From Actinernus sp. WN-2022 (lineage: Eukaryota; Cnidaria; Anthozoa; Actiniaria; Actinernidae), in NCBI GenBank assembly GCA_030867875.1, contig JAOWCC010000577.1:326660-390659 (forward strand): a stretch of 64,000 nucleotides of DNA. Reading direction: 5' to 3'. Positions 51,321 to 62,341 of the stretch are shown in pieces. How positions within the stretch are numbered: the first letter of the stretch is position 1; each line of letters opens with the position of its first letter. The position numbers were made by a program, and so were the translations under genes. Below the pieces are notes generated by a model. The model was not told the origin of the DNA and searched no databases. It saw nothing but the letters and a program-made list of their open reading frames with translations.

Positions 51321-51454
51321 TGATCGGTTTCTACCGCTTTTTTCCGGATTAAAGCAGTTTTGTCGATGATCGGTTTCTACCGCTTTTTCCGGATTAAAGC
51401 AGTTTTGTCGATGATCGGTTTCTACCGCTTTTTTCCTGATTAAAGCAGTTTTGT
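51321..51454 (+). repeat. Three tandem 45-46 bp repeats at the Polinton-2 left side
   Basis: TGATCGGTTTCTACCGCTTT units start at 51321, 51367 and 51412 and run ...CCGGATTAAAGCAGTTTTGT. They could be subterminal repeats of Polinton-2; its real end is not identified. Confidence 0.85.
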
Positions 51455-51590
51455 TGTACTATTTTTTAATCGTATTTTTTACATTTCAATGCTCTATTAG
51501 AGAAACGTGTTTATAAGGTATTATTTACTACTATAGTTCATTTATTGTATTTATAATTATACATTAAAGGAATGCAATCATAACGTATTA

Positions 51591-51939
51591 TATCAGGGCT
51601 AAGCATATATTAACATTTGTTCGAACATTTTGTTTATAGTGAATTTATTGTATTCTAACACCCTATTAGAGGAGTGTTGCTATTAGGTATTATAACATAT
51701 ATTGTCATAATCATTATTTACTATTATAGTCCATTCATCATATTTCTACACCATATTAGATCAAGGTATTACATTTCAAAACCCTATTAGAGGAGTGTGA
51801 TTACTAGGTATTATAACATATATTGTCATAATCATTATTTACTACTATAGTCCATTCATCATATTTCTATACCATATTAGATCAAGGTATTACATTTCAC
51901 CACCCTATTAGAGGAGTGTGGCTATAAGTTTATTATATC
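51591..51939 (+). repeat. 121-bp repeats and a decayed copy of the polymerase gene start
   Basis: CCCTATTAGAGGAGTGT recurs at 51661, 51782 and 51903 with a period of 121 bp, the last just before the polymerase ATG. In addition 51593-51630 (TATATCAGGGCTAAGCATAT, then ATTAACATTTGTTCGA) nearly matches 51937-51970, the first codons of the polymerase gene, with ATG changed to AGG. Confidence 0.8.
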
Positions 51940-54900
51940 ATGGCTGAGCATATACTAACATTTGTTCGAGTACGTCCTTTAAGGGACTATTTACGTGGAT
52001 GGAAGATGGATATTCCTGATGATAATCCTATGGGAGCGGATCCAGCTGTTTTCCTTGCTGGTGTACGTAAACAAACTACCGAAAAGTTTAAGGAAGAACT
52101 ACAAAACCACAATACCTTTAAGGCCCAATTAGCTTTAAACATAACTTTCGTACTTGATAAACCTGATGGTTACGTATACGAGACAGCCACCTTTTATAGT
52201 ACGCAATCTGTTTTGACCAATATCGCCGGGATCCGTAGTGTAATAGTAGACGCACATGCTCAGATGTACAACCAAATCGAGAAGTGGATCAGTCGTGGAT
52301 CAAATTGGGTCATAGATAGAGCCAATATTCTATGGTTAAACATCGCTAAATATCAACCACTACGTGGAGGTTCATATTTACCACTACCTGAAGAAATAGC
52401 GAATAAGAAAGCTGTGATCAATGTAAACAACAAAGACGATCACTGTGCGCTCTGGTCGATATGTGCAGCAATGTTTCTAGTTAAAAAAGATCCTCAAAGG
52501 ATATCAAAGTATCAAATAGATATGGTGAAATCCAATGGGGTGGACTCACCAACACCAATCTCACAAATACCACTTCTAGAGAAGCAAAACAACATTTCTA
52601 TTAATGTATATGGATGGGATCCAAAGGAAAAGTGCTTAATCATATATCATATCTCAAAGAAGACTTTTTCGAAGTACATCCATCTACTACTTATAGAAGA
52701 CCCAAAGAGCGGTAAACAACACTATTGCTGGATAAAGGACTTCAACAAACTACTATTCGATCAAACAAAACATGATCATAAGCAGCACTTCTGCGAACGA
52801 TGTCTACATGGATATTCCAATGAAGCTCTTCTTGAAAAGCACATTACAGAGTGTAATGGTATCAATGACAAAGCCATACGCATTGAAATGCCTACCAATA
52901 AGAACAACAAAGTCTCATTCCAGAATATACACAAGCAGCTCAAAGTAACCTATATTATCTATGCAGATTTCGAGGCATTAACCACTAAGATCGAAGGACC
53001 TGCTCAAGACCCAAAGAAGAGCAACACACTTAAAACAGAAGAACATATTCCATGTTGATTTTGCTATATAGTTGTATGTTCTGATGGTTATAGTGAACCA
53101 CCAGTACTATATAGAGGTAGGGATGCTATCGAACATTTTCTACGATGTATGCAAGAGGAAGAGGCGAAGATCGAAGCCCAAAAGGCTAAACCGCTATGCA
53201 TGTCATGGCAAAACTATAAAGCTTATAATAGCGCAACAATTTGTCATATCTGTCAGAAGCCATTGGTTGGTGATAAAGTACGTGATCATTGCCACATCAC
53301 AGGCGAGTTTAGAGGTGCCGCACACAATACCTGTAATCTAAAATTACGTGCTTTTCTTACCATCCCAGTCGTATTCCATAATTTTCGTGGATATGATGCT
53401 CACCTAATAATGTAATCCATATCCATAACATTAGGTAAGATATCTTGTATTCCAAACAATATGGAGAAATATATTTCATTCTCACTTGGTAACCTACGAT
53501 TCATTGATAGCTTTCAATTTCTACCATCATCTCCTAGTACATTGGTATCAAGCTCAGAATCAGACACATTCCAACAAATTGTAAAATATACATCTAATCA
53601 AGAGAAAGCCAATCTATTGACCCGTAAAGGAGTATATCCATATGAGTACATGGATTCATGGGATAGATTTGCAGAGACTTCTCTACCACCGAAAGACGCG
53701 TTCTATAGTAAAATAACTCTAGAGGATATATCCGATGAAGATTACGAACATGCAATAAAAGTTTGGAATGTATTTGATTGTAAGACATTAGGTGATTATC
53801 ATGATCTTTATCTACAAACTGATGTACTTCTTCTAGCAGATGTGTTCGAGGACTTTCGTACAACATGTATGCAAAACTATGGATTAGATCCAGCACATTA
53901 TTATACTAGTCCTGGTCTATCGTGGGATGCATTGTTAAAGAAGACTGGAGTGGAACTCGAACTATTAACTGACTATGACATGTATCTATTCATCGAGAGA
54001 GGTCTACGTGGTGGTATATCCATGGTATCACAACGTTATGCCAAAGCAAACAACCAAAGTATACCCGATTTCGATCCAAATAAGCCATATAGCTACATAA
54101 TCTATCTTGATGCCAATAATCTATATGGTTGGGCCATGAGTCAATATCTACCAACAGGAGGATTCGAGTGGTATACACCAACAGAAGAACAAATAACCAA
54201 TCACACAATCGATTCAGATAAAGGTTATATCCTTGAAGTTGATCTTGAATATCCTCGAGAACTTCATGATACACACAACGACTATCCACTAGCTCCCGAG
54301 AGAATTCAGGTGAATAAAGATTTGTTCTCAGAGTATCAGACCAATCTATTTGAGGAACTATATAAAGGTAATGGATCTTTGAAAGTAGAAAAACGTGTAC
54401 CTAATCTATATAACAAAGAACGATATGTGCTCCACTACCGTAACCTACAATTGTATCTATATCTTGGTATGCGTTTGATAAAGATCCATAAGGCACTACG
54501 ATTTGACCAATCACCATGGATGGAACCATATATACAAATGAATACAGAGTTACGAAAACAAGCGAAGAGCATCTTCAAGCAGGATCTATACAAACTGATG
54601 AACAATAGCGTATTTGGAAAAACAATGGAGAATCTACGTAAACGTGTAGATATCCAATTAGTGCGCGCATCAGAAGGAAACAAACTACAACGTCTATTGA
54701 ATAAACCTAGTTATGCTCGATCCACAATTTTTGATGATGATCTTGCCGCGGTACATAACTACAAAAGTAAGCTATTGCTAAACCGCCCCATATATGTTGG
54801 AATGTCAATTCTAGATCTATCAAAGCATCTGATGTATGACTTCTACTACAATGAGATCAAGAAGCAATATGGACAACGCTGTAATCTACTTTATACCGAT

Positions 54901-55506
54901 ACCGACAGTCTAGTACTACACTTTAAAACTGAAGACATCTATGCAGATATGGCAATTCATAAACATCTATATGATACTAGTAACTACAGCAAAGACCATC
55001 CGCTGTATAGTATCAACAACAAGAAAGTACTTGGTAAAATGAAAGACGAATGTGGAGGTATTCCTATAGTCGAATATGTTGGACTACGATCTAAGCTCTA
55101 TTCTATATTGAAAGTAGGTGGTGATGAGATTCGTAAAGCTAAAGGTACCAAGAAGGTAGTAGTGAAACATCGTATTCGTCATGATCAATATAAAGAGTGC
55201 TTGATGGATAAGAAAGTATTCAAACATGGAATGAATATGCTTCGAAGTGAAGGTCATAAGATGTATGGTATGCATATGAACAAAGTATCTCTATCACCAT
55301 TCGATAGTAAGAGATGTATTTTAGCAAACGGAATAGATACAATAGCCTACGGTCATGGAGACTTTTTTCCAGATGATGAAGAAGTAGCCGATTTTATTAG
55401 CAATATAATATCAAACGCAATCGATACACTATCCTACAGCCGTAAAAACGTCGTTAAGGACGATGAAGATATGGACGACTTTATTTGTGAGTTGCTTCTA
55501 TCTTAG
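51940..55506 (+). pseudogene. Polinton-2 DNA polymerase B with two nonsense codons
   Basis: One frame of 1189 codons from ATG 51940, broken by TGA 53056-53058 (codon 373) and TAA 53413-53415 (codon 492). N-terminal half: GSNWVIDRANILWLNIAKYQ and YQPLRGGSYLPLPEEI, DDHCALWSICAAMF, zinc finger FCERCLHGYSNEALLEKHIT. Middle: Exo I IIYADFEALTT, then CHICQKPLVGDKVRDHCHIT with HNTCNLKLR, an endonuclease-VII-like zinc module, and FHNFRGYDAHLIM. Then FDCKTLGDYHDLYLQTDVLL (Exo III), YLDANNLYGWAM (motif A), LMNNSVFGKTMEN (motif B), LYTDTDSLVL (motif C). All catalytic Asp codons remain. It ends 9 nt into the convergent integrase gene. Confidence 0.92.
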
Positions 55507-56720
55507 AATACCTTTTGGTGGTAGTTCTGTATCTGGTGGTATCACTTGTATCTCTTCACGAACAAACCCTCGCTTTGGTGCATCTTTTCCTAAATAGTAT
55601 AGAACTGGTTGATTTGATGATACCACATTTCGAGAAATATAGTATGTCTGTAAACTCCATACAGGATCAGTCGCTCGTTTAGTTCCACCTTCCAATTCTC
55701 CAGATGCATAGAGATATCGAACTAAAACGTCAAATGGTAGTCGCTTTTCATCCAATCCAATAGTTCGAGAATATGTAGGAGTCTTTACGTTTACTTGTTG
55801 TGTCTCTATAGAATTTGAAGGCTCCTTACCTGTTAGTCGAGTAACTTCGTTGTTCATAGCCTTGATAACATCAGGAAGCCTCAATACCCATTCTCTACTA
55901 CGTGCATTCGATCCTTCAGATGTAAGTACCATCTCTTTTGCATATTGGTATCCAAATAATCTTTCAGCTATCGTTCTATTTGCTCGTTCGACAAAACTTT
56001 GTGCCCTATGATTACCAGCTTCACCTCGTTGAACTTTCGTACCACGTAGTTCTAATGTTTCAGACATACGCCCCTGAATTCTCTACCAGGATCAACTTGC
56101 AATGTTTTTGGCCATTCTAGTGGACTACGTTTGTAGATTCGTTCAAAGGCTGCAGAAACTTCACCACTATCTTTCGACGATAAAGGTTCAGCCTCTTTAT
56201 ATCTAGAAGCAACGTCAATCACAACTAAAGCATACTTATATAGTTTCCTTCCACGACTAGGTCTATCATGAGGTAGAAATATCAAATCAGCTTGATGAAC
56301 TTCATTAGGTTTCGATACAGTCCAATGTGGTCGTGGAATATAGTGTGGTGGTGATAGATATATTTGCCACATGGCTTGTTTCTCCAACCAACCCTTAGCT
56401 ACATCTTCTGATACATTTGCAGCCACTGATAGCTTACCAATTGCAGCATGACCTTTCCAATAGCCCATAGGACCATAGAAGATATTCGCAAGTTTAGCAT
56501 CCATTATATATCTATGTATTCTAAAAATTTTCATCCAACTTTCATCTACGTTGATTTCTTTAGATAATTCACTTTCACGTGTAATCTCTCTCTTTTGAGC
56601 CGCTCTAGCAAGTTTATTACTTAGTGCTAATGCTTTCCCAGCAGCAACCCTCTTTGGATCTTTTACTTTAGTTGGTGCAGTCGTTGGTGGATTCGCAGTT
56701 ATCTGATCTGTTTCTTCCAT
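55498..56720 (-). pseudogene. Polinton-2 integrase, frameshifted in the core
   Basis: Minus strand from ATG 56720. N-terminal basic/helical region, then NEVHQADLIFLPHDRPSRGR (first Asp), LQVDPGREFRG (second Asp); near 56068 a 1-nt shift moves to the frame 56067-55498 with RGEAGNHRAQSFVERANRTI (catalytic Glu region), REWVLRLPDVIKAMNNEVTR and an SH3-like C-terminus, ending TAG. Without the shift it would be about 400 residues. No chromodomain is recognised, unlike Polinton-1. Its start overlaps the upstream gene by about 50 nt. Confidence 0.88.
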
Positions 56721-57252
56721 CTTGATTCGATATAGTAATTACTTGCGAAGGTTCAATAGGAGTACCAGGAATGACTATGTGATCAGCTACATGGAACAAA
56801 ACACTAGCTAGAGCTACAAATCGACCTGCTTTAAGTGCTAATCGACCGGCCGCAACAGATATCTCATGGCGGACTACTTGGTTTTCTTGTAGATCCTTTA
56901 ACAGTGCTTTTTGATTATCTAGTGGAACTAAGTATGCGATTGCGCGAGTAGCTTGACGTAGTACACCATCTACTACTTGTCCTGTTATTTGATTTGCTAA
57001 TACGGCCTGGTATCTACTATGTAAACGTTTTACGTCCTTCTCAGATAGTTTAGTTATATCTACTAGGGAGAAATTCTGTCCTAGATATTTTTTCGTTGTA
57101 CCCACTACAGCTAAGGTCTTAAGTTCTTCCCGATATTCTTCGATATCCTCCAATTCGGTTGGAAATTCCAATTTGGTTGTAGGACAAGTAATAGCGCACT
57201 CATCTTTCAGTTCTCTGACGTATCCATCCAGTTCTTTGACGTATTCGTCCAT
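56668..57252 (-). CDS. Conserved Polinton-2 protein of unknown function
   Basis: 194 residues, intact. YVKELDGYVRELKDECAITC (helical), KKYLGQNFSLVDITKLSEKD and VKRLHSRYQAVLANQITG, a block resembling the KYLGKK.T...V..L...DV...F.RYEA.L..Q pattern I know from other invertebrate Polintons, then a hydrophobic AGRLALKAGRFVALASVLFH segment. Possibly a membrane-associated virion or assembly protein; function not established. It lies between ATPase and integrase, overlapping both slightly. Confidence 0.55.
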   Translation of the reverse strand: MDEYVKELDGYVRELKDECAITCPTTKLEFPTELEDIEEYREELKTLAVVGTTKKYLGQNFSLVDITKLSEKDVKRLHSRYQAVLANQITGQVVDGVLRQATRAIAYLVPLDNQKALLKDLQENQVVRHEISVAAGRLALKAGRFVALASVLFHVADHIVIPGTPIEPSQVITISNQDGRNRSDNCESTNDCTN

Positions 57253-57735
57253 GATAATATGTTATAGGTGCGGGTAGCTCTAATACTACTGCAAAAGGAT
57301 GGCGCAAACAGAAACATATACGAGCAAACTTGTGAGATCGAAGTATCGTTCGTAATTCATTGCATTCTTGTGAGCCTCCGTAATCTTCAAATATCTTTTT
57401 ACCATCTATAACCGATGCTGTATGAAATGCTACTACGATAGCTACGTTCTCACGAAATGGTTTACATATGCTCGTTAATTGTTGGGATAGCACCCAAATA
57501 GATAGTCCTATATGATAGCATTCTGAGGTGGAGATATAACATAAAAATGCGGATCTCGATTAGCAAATCCATGATACGTTTTGTTGTGAGCATATGTAGG
57601 ACAAATTAATACTATATAATCGAACTTCCCACGAAATGGTCCACGAAGTTGTTCTATGAGAAATGCAGTCTTTCCACAATTTGTTGGACCTACTATAAGT
57701 GTGTTGAATGGAATATGTTCTGTGAGAGAATCCAT
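57200..57735 (-). pseudogene. Polinton-2 packaging ATPase, Walker B segment deleted
   Basis: From ATG 57735: FNTLIVGPTNCGKTAFLIEQ (Walker A) and FDYIVLICPTYAHNKTY. The frame stops just after SPPQNAII (57508). The next frame picks up at SIWVLSQQLTSICKPFRENV, AIVVAFHTAS and ARICFCLRHPFAVVLE, the C-terminal third. The portion that should carry the hydrophobic-DD Walker B motif, some 60 residues by comparison with Polinton ATPases, is missing at about 57505. The protein could not hydrolyse ATP. Confidence 0.8.
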
Positions 57736-58970
57736 CAGTATGTTATACTATGTAAAGATCTGTTCAATATCTTAAGCTGAGCATCCGCAAGGACGTAGAT
57801 ATGCATGTTTACGTTTCCACTTCCTTTTAAAGTTCTATGTATACGAATATCGATATCTTTTCCACCACCAGTTTGTGCCATTCCATCGCCATGAGCAGAG
57901 GAATCTTTTGCTGTACGACAATCGACTATAATAGCGAATCTATTGTTGTAAAACTTTGTGGGAGTCATAGAAGTATTGGATGTAGAAAACCATCCTTTTG
58001 CGGACTCCCAAAAATCTGGTGTTAACATACCTCCTGGAAAGAATCTATTTGGAACTCCATTTACGTCTATCTCTATCTTCGAAATATCAGGATTTACGAA
58101 TGCTTCACTATCTCGTGAACCAGCGGTGGGTGGATCTACGAATAGAAGAAGTAATCCAGCAAATGATCGTCGTGGAACATTTATATTCTGAGATATCAAA
58201 GTATCTGATGCCTTAGCGATAGGTACTAACTTGAAGTGAACTGCGTGATCGTATAGGAATGCAGTACCTTTTTCGTATGCGTGAAATGCAGACCTAGCTA
58301 GTGTTTCATTCTTGATTGCTTCGTATTCTAACTGGATGTTGGTAAGCTTGTACGTACCTATCTTTGTCGAATCTGATCCAACTATTATATCGATAGCGCG
58401 GGCTAGAGTTAATTCGAATGAAATAGTGTCTTCTAATGCATGTGGATATAGAACTCCATGTTGTGTAAGAATATCGACGTCTAACGGAATTCTATATTTG
58501 GAACCATATGCAGCTAACAATGCATTCTCACCAGTATCTGAAGTACTTGCATCACCAGCCTTAGATCGTAGCTTATTTGTGTTATCTGATTGGATACCTT
58601 GTTGTACTCTCGATTCTCTCTCTTGCGTAGATAGATATATATCGGAATATGTTTGTAATAGATCCGATCGAGCAGTGTCTTCTACTATTTCAGCTCCCAT
58701 CTTACAAACTCGATGTATAACCAAGCAACGTCCAACATTGGCAACGACACGATTATTAGCATGTCCACCAGACAATACGATATCACCCAATAGTGCTAAA
58801 CTACCAGGAACCAATACGATATCTTCTCCCATCGTTGGAACTTCCACATAGAGAGTCTCACCCGGATTAGCAGATGATGGAGTGAACGTTTTCCTATATA
58901 GAGTTCGTTGAGCTTTGAGTGCGAGTGGCACTCTTAGTGCTTCTGTAGGAATTAACTTCGTCGATATCAT
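57735..58970 (-). CDS. Candidate major capsid protein of Polinton-2
   Basis: 411 residues from ATG 58970 (MISTKLIPTEALRVPLALKA); an extra upstream Met at 59003 would overlap the divergent leader. Beta-rich and intact: GEDIVLVPGSLALLGDIVLS, GIQSDNTNKLRSKAGDAS, YGSKYRIPLDVDILTQHGVL, INVPRRSFAGLLLLFVDPPT, and the C-terminus VNMHIYVLADAQLKILNRSL. This family recurs in marine invertebrate Polintons; length and composition fit a double-jelly-roll capsid protein, but fold and role are inferred. Its start lies only 34 nt from the divergent gene at 59005. Confidence 0.5.
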   Translation of the reverse strand: MISTKLIPTEALRVPLALKAQRTLYRKTFTPSSANPGETLYVEVPTMGEDIVLVPGSLALLGDIVLSGGHANNRVVANVGRCLVIHRVCKMGAEIVEDTARSDLLQTYSDIYLSTQERESRVQQGIQSDNTNKLRSKAGDASTSDTGENALLAAYGSKYRIPLDVDILTQHGVLYPHALEDTISFELTLARAIDIIVGSDSTKIGTYKLTNIQLEYEAIKNETLARSAFHAYEKGTAFLYDHAVHFKLVPIAKASDTLISQNINVPRRSFAGLLLLFVDPPTAGSRDSEAFVNPDISKIEIDVNGVPNRFFPGGMLTPDFWESAKGWFSTSNTSMTPTKFYNNRFAIIVDCRTAKDSSAHGDGMAQTGGGKDIDIRIHRTLKGSGNVNMHIYVLADAQLKILNRSLHSITY

Positions 58971-59004
58971 GTTGAATATACCAAGATATATAGTTATGTT
59001 CAAT

Positions 59005-60468
59005 ATGGAAGATAGGGTCGACGTTGATGTGAGACCTGAGGATAATACAGATAGATACGAAGAACGACAACGAGATGAAGAAAATCGACTAGAACGAGAT
59101 GAAGAAAACCGACGACAACGAGATGAAGAAAATCAACGAAAACGAGAAGCAGATGAAAGATATGTGGCTCACTTATTGGGTGATGATCAAGATGAAGCTG
59201 GAGGTAGTGAGCAGATACCACTTCGTAACTTCGCCGCAGAAGGCGCTAGACCAAAGTACCAGGAAACATCGTTCACTAGAGGCATAACTGATGGATTCGT
59301 CCAAAAATTCGAATTCAAACAAGACTATTTTTCGGAAGAGGCAAAAAGGATTCTGGTTGGTATGGTAAAGGAAGAATATGAAGACATTGGTCGTCTAGAG
59401 GGTTTTGAGATATCCTATACAGACAAAGAACTATCAATTCGCAAACTTGGAAGCAAAAAACCCTTTACGCATCTATTCATTGGTGAAGGTAAAGACAGAG
59501 TACTGAATGAGATGATTAGTACCGATCTCAAAAAAATCTTGGGCCATAATCAAAAAGAGGTAGCCAAGGAGATGATAATAGCTAATAAAAAGCAAGTTGA
59601 GAACGCCATGTTGATTAATCTTCAGAATTTGGTACCTGATACAACCACATCGAACACTAGAAAGCCATACAATGAGCATTACATTCCGGTCTCGCTTATG
59701 AGAAGTGCATGGATGGAAGTCCTTAACCGCTTTCCGAATACAGAAACAAGTGATCTAGAGGTCGGGATTAATTTAAAGGGAGATACATACATCCGACAAT
59801 TGAACGATAATAGTTCGAAATGGCGTCCATTCATCACCAAAGACAATAATGTAACTAGGAATTTATCCAAAGGTCTAATGGCAGTACTTGATCCCAACAA
59901 AATTTCTAGAGATATAGAAAATAAGCTAAATGCATTGAGACAAGAGAATAATGTATTGTCAGTCGACATCGAGCAAAAACAAGTTAGAATACGAGACCCC
60001 AATACAATTGCTGATGATATACCAGAATTAGAATCAATTCTTTCTGAGGATAGTAGAAGTATTGATGAAAACGAGCAAGGAATCGAAGACCTAGAAAATA
60101 GTATGCCACTCCGAGATAGGATCAAAGATATTTTCAAAAGATATGGAATGACCGTTCTTGCGGTGACAACTGCTATTAGTGTCATCGTTAGTGTAATAGT
60201 TTCCCAATTATCGAGATCCGTACCGAAACCAGTAAAAGATGGTATCGACAAAGTGGTAGATACAGTAAAGAAGGGATTAAAAACGACGGGTGATTTGTTA
60301 AAGGAAATAGGAAAGAAACTTGGACAGATACTACCTGGAATGATTGGATCAATTGCGAATTTCATATTTACTATGGCCGGTAAAGCTCTAGGAGTATTAG
60401 CAGAGAATGTTTGGTTATTCATCGTAGCTATAGTGGTGATCACAATAGAGCAATATAAACGTCGTTAA
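59005..60468 (+). CDS. Coiled-coil protein with C-terminal membrane segments
   Basis: 487 residues from ATG 59005, preferred because the open frame further upstream lies antisense to the capsid start. Residues 15-55 are an Arg/Asp/Glu coiled coil with DEENR repeats (RQRDEENRLERDEENRRQRD). The middle is globular (FEISYTDKELSIRKLGSKKP, LVPDTTTSNTRKPYNEHY). C-terminal: MTVLAVTTAISVIVSVIVSQ and WLFIVAIVVITIEQYKRR membrane segments flanking KKGLKTTGDLLKEIGKKLGQ. A minor virion membrane/vertex protein is likely from this layout. It is convergent with the next gene, sharing a palindromic GTTAAC as both stops. Confidence 0.55.
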   Translation: MEDRVDVDVRPEDNTDRYEERQRDEENRLERDEENRRQRDEENQRKREADERYVAHLLGDDQDEAGGSEQIPLRNFAAEGARPKYQETSFTRGITDGFVQKFEFKQDYFSEEAKRILVGMVKEEYEDIGRLEGFEISYTDKELSIRKLGSKKPFTHLFIGEGKDRVLNEMISTDLKKILGHNQKEVAKEMIIANKKQVENAMLINLQNLVPDTTTSNTRKPYNEHYIPVSLMRSAWMEVLNRFPNTETSDLEVGINLKGDTYIRQLNDNSSKWRPFITKDNNVTRNLSKGLMAVLDPNKISRDIENKLNALRQENNVLSVDIEQKQVRIRDPNTIADDIPELESILSEDSRSIDENEQGIEDLENSMPLRDRIKDIFKRYGMTVLAVTTAISVIVSVIVSQLSRSVPKPVKDGIDKVVDTVKKGLKTTGDLLKEIGKKLGQILPGMIGSIANFIFTMAGKALGVLAENVWLFIVAIVVITIEQYKRR

Positions 60469-62297
60469 CGAAATAACGCCCACGCAATTCCAGCTCCTGC
60501 AATAGATACTATCGCTAGATTGATCTCATGTTGTGGAGTAGGATTCGGTAAGATACTATGTGAAACTCGTTGTGGAACTTGTTGTGGTAATTGTTGTGGA
60601 ACTTGGTGTGGTAATTGTTTCTTTTGTTTCTTTTGTTTCTTCCCTTTCATATCTGGTGGGGATTTGGTTTCGAGAACATCTGCATTAATATCGTTTACGC
60701 CTAACACCATACCTTCTGTGGCACTCGGGATTGGATTTTTATAACCATCCTTCTTACCGAGGTAGTACTCAAGATTGCTTGGTAGTAATCGTACCCCTAT
60801 AGCTATTGCTAGGTTTAATCTCTTATGTGTGTGTAGTATAGCTGTAAGATAGTTTTTATAGCTTACCACTAAACCGTTTTCGAGAATAGCGTCTTCGACT
60901 AATCTCTTAAATGTTTCTTTGACATTGAAACTATCTATGATGGATTGGTTAAGATCATTTTGAGCAGCTAGAACGCAATATCCAAAAGCTTCGACGGATC
61001 GATTCAATCTACCTAATCCAGCATCAGTTAATCCCTTACCGATTGGTGGTGTAAACCAATTGTATTGTTTTCCTTCATGTTCATCGTTCCGAATGAATGC
61101 CACAAGATCGCCCTGATCCTTCTTACCTCCTTGGTCTGCAAATAAATTATATTTCTGAGGCCATGTGGTTGCACCTTTGTCATAGCTTCGGACTCCATGA
61201 ACGTTTACGAATCCTGTCGGACCCGGGTATAAAAGGAATATATCTCCTAACCCATTATTCCTACCTCCATGCCATCGGAAGTCTGGTGTTCGAGATATAC
61301 CAAACTCGACGCACAATTTCTCAAGAGCTGATTTGTTATAGAGGTTATCCATTTGCTTGAAAGCAGAGTCACCAGGTAGAGGAACTCCATGAGCACCACC
61401 AAGTTCATGTAGAATTCTTCGTATTGTGAAATAAACGTGAAATCGTAGTAGTCCTTGAACAATAGGAGGATACGTTTTGAAAATAGGATCGAACAATGAC
61501 ACTCCACATCCAGAAGTCGCACACCACGTTGCGAAATTCAATTGTTGAGGCCAATATTTGAAATCTGGACCATGTAACCAATGGTAGGACTCATTTGCTG
61601 TTACATGCTTTATGACGGTCTCCTTGAATATGTTGGGTACGCCTGCTTTGAACTTTTTCGTAGGCGTGACGTATATCCATAGATTAATGAGATCGATATC
61701 TTGTGCTTTTTCGGTATCTGGGGCCGCCGCAATAGGATATTTCACACTTTTATCTAGTGTTAATGTATGTGGGAAACCTCCATGCACATCCCACAATGCA
61801 TTGTTGATGCGTTTTTGAATGGTGGTAGGTAGCTTAGAGACATCATCGCCATAAACCACATAACCATGATTCCCATCTCGAAACCAAATACTAGTTGAAT
61901 ATTTGCCAGGGCCGTCTATATCCGTTGATACATAGAACTGGTGAAAATCTGCATGTGGGTATCTTTTCTTGAACTTCTCCAATAGATCGGCATTCAATGA
62001 TGCGACCTTTTCATTTTCTTCTATCCAATCATGTTTGGAAAGACCTTCGTGATTTCGTGCGAATAGTACTCTCTCATAAACTGATTTAGTGCCAAGTGCT
62101 ATATCAAGTGCTTTACCAGTGCGACCAAGCCATCCCATTAACTTACCACCACCCGTCTTAGTAGTCGGTCCTTCCTCCGTGAACACACGATGAGACATTC
62201 CCCGATCGTTGAAATTGACATTATCAGAAGTGGATTCGAACCAACCAAGTACGGCCTCAGGAAATAGATACTTGAACTGCTTCCAAGCATCTGTCAT
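60465..62297 (-). CDS. Large conserved Polinton-2 protein, probably structural
   Basis: 610 residues from ATG 62297 (MTDAWKQFKYLFPEAVLGWF); the frame reaches 62318 with another Met. Intact. Features: FHQFYVSTDIDGPGKYSTSI, YWPQQLNFATWCATSGCGVS, IVQGLLRFHVYFTIRRILHE, WHGGRNNGLGDIFLL, LNRSVEAFGYCVLAAQNDLN. A Lys then Gln/Pro repeat (QVPQQLPQQVPQ, near residue 575) leads to a hydrophobic C-terminus. I recognise the WCATxGCG and NNGLG blocks as recurrent in cnidarian Polintons but know no function. Its start is divergent from the gene at 62342 with about 44 nt between. Confidence 0.55.
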   Translation of the reverse strand: MTDAWKQFKYLFPEAVLGWFESTSDNVNFNDRGMSHRVFTEEGPTTKTGGGKLMGWLGRTGKALDIALGTKSVYERVLFARNHEGLSKHDWIEENEKVASLNADLLEKFKKRYPHADFHQFYVSTDIDGPGKYSTSIWFRDGNHGYVVYGDDVSKLPTTIQKRINNALWDVHGGFPHTLTLDKSVKYPIAAAPDTEKAQDIDLINLWIYVTPTKKFKAGVPNIFKETVIKHVTANESYHWLHGPDFKYWPQQLNFATWCATSGCGVSLFDPIFKTYPPIVQGLLRFHVYFTIRRILHELGGAHGVPLPGDSAFKQMDNLYNKSALEKLCVEFGISRTPDFRWHGGRNNGLGDIFLLYPGPTGFVNVHGVRSYDKGATTWPQKYNLFADQGGKKDQGDLVAFIRNDEHEGKQYNWFTPPIGKGLTDAGLGRLNRSVEAFGYCVLAAQNDLNQSIIDSFNVKETFKRLVEDAILENGLVVSYKNYLTAILHTHKRLNLAIAIGVRLLPSNLEYYLGKKDGYKNPIPSATEGMVLGVNDINADVLETKSPPDMKGKKQKKQKKQLPHQVPQQLPQQVPQRVSHSILPNPTPQHEINLAIVSIAGAGIAWALFR

Positions 62298-62341
62298 ATT
62301 GAAGTTATACGTATACATAGTTTATATCTTTAATATATAAG

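Noticed and set aside
51321..51454. CRISPR array
   Set aside because: Three adjacent 45-46 bp repeats with no spacers are plain tandem repeats.
57735..59003. Upstream Met at 59003 as the Polinton-2 capsid start
   Set aside because: It would start within two bases of the divergent gene ATG at 59005; Met at 58970 gives a family-like start and leaves a short leader.
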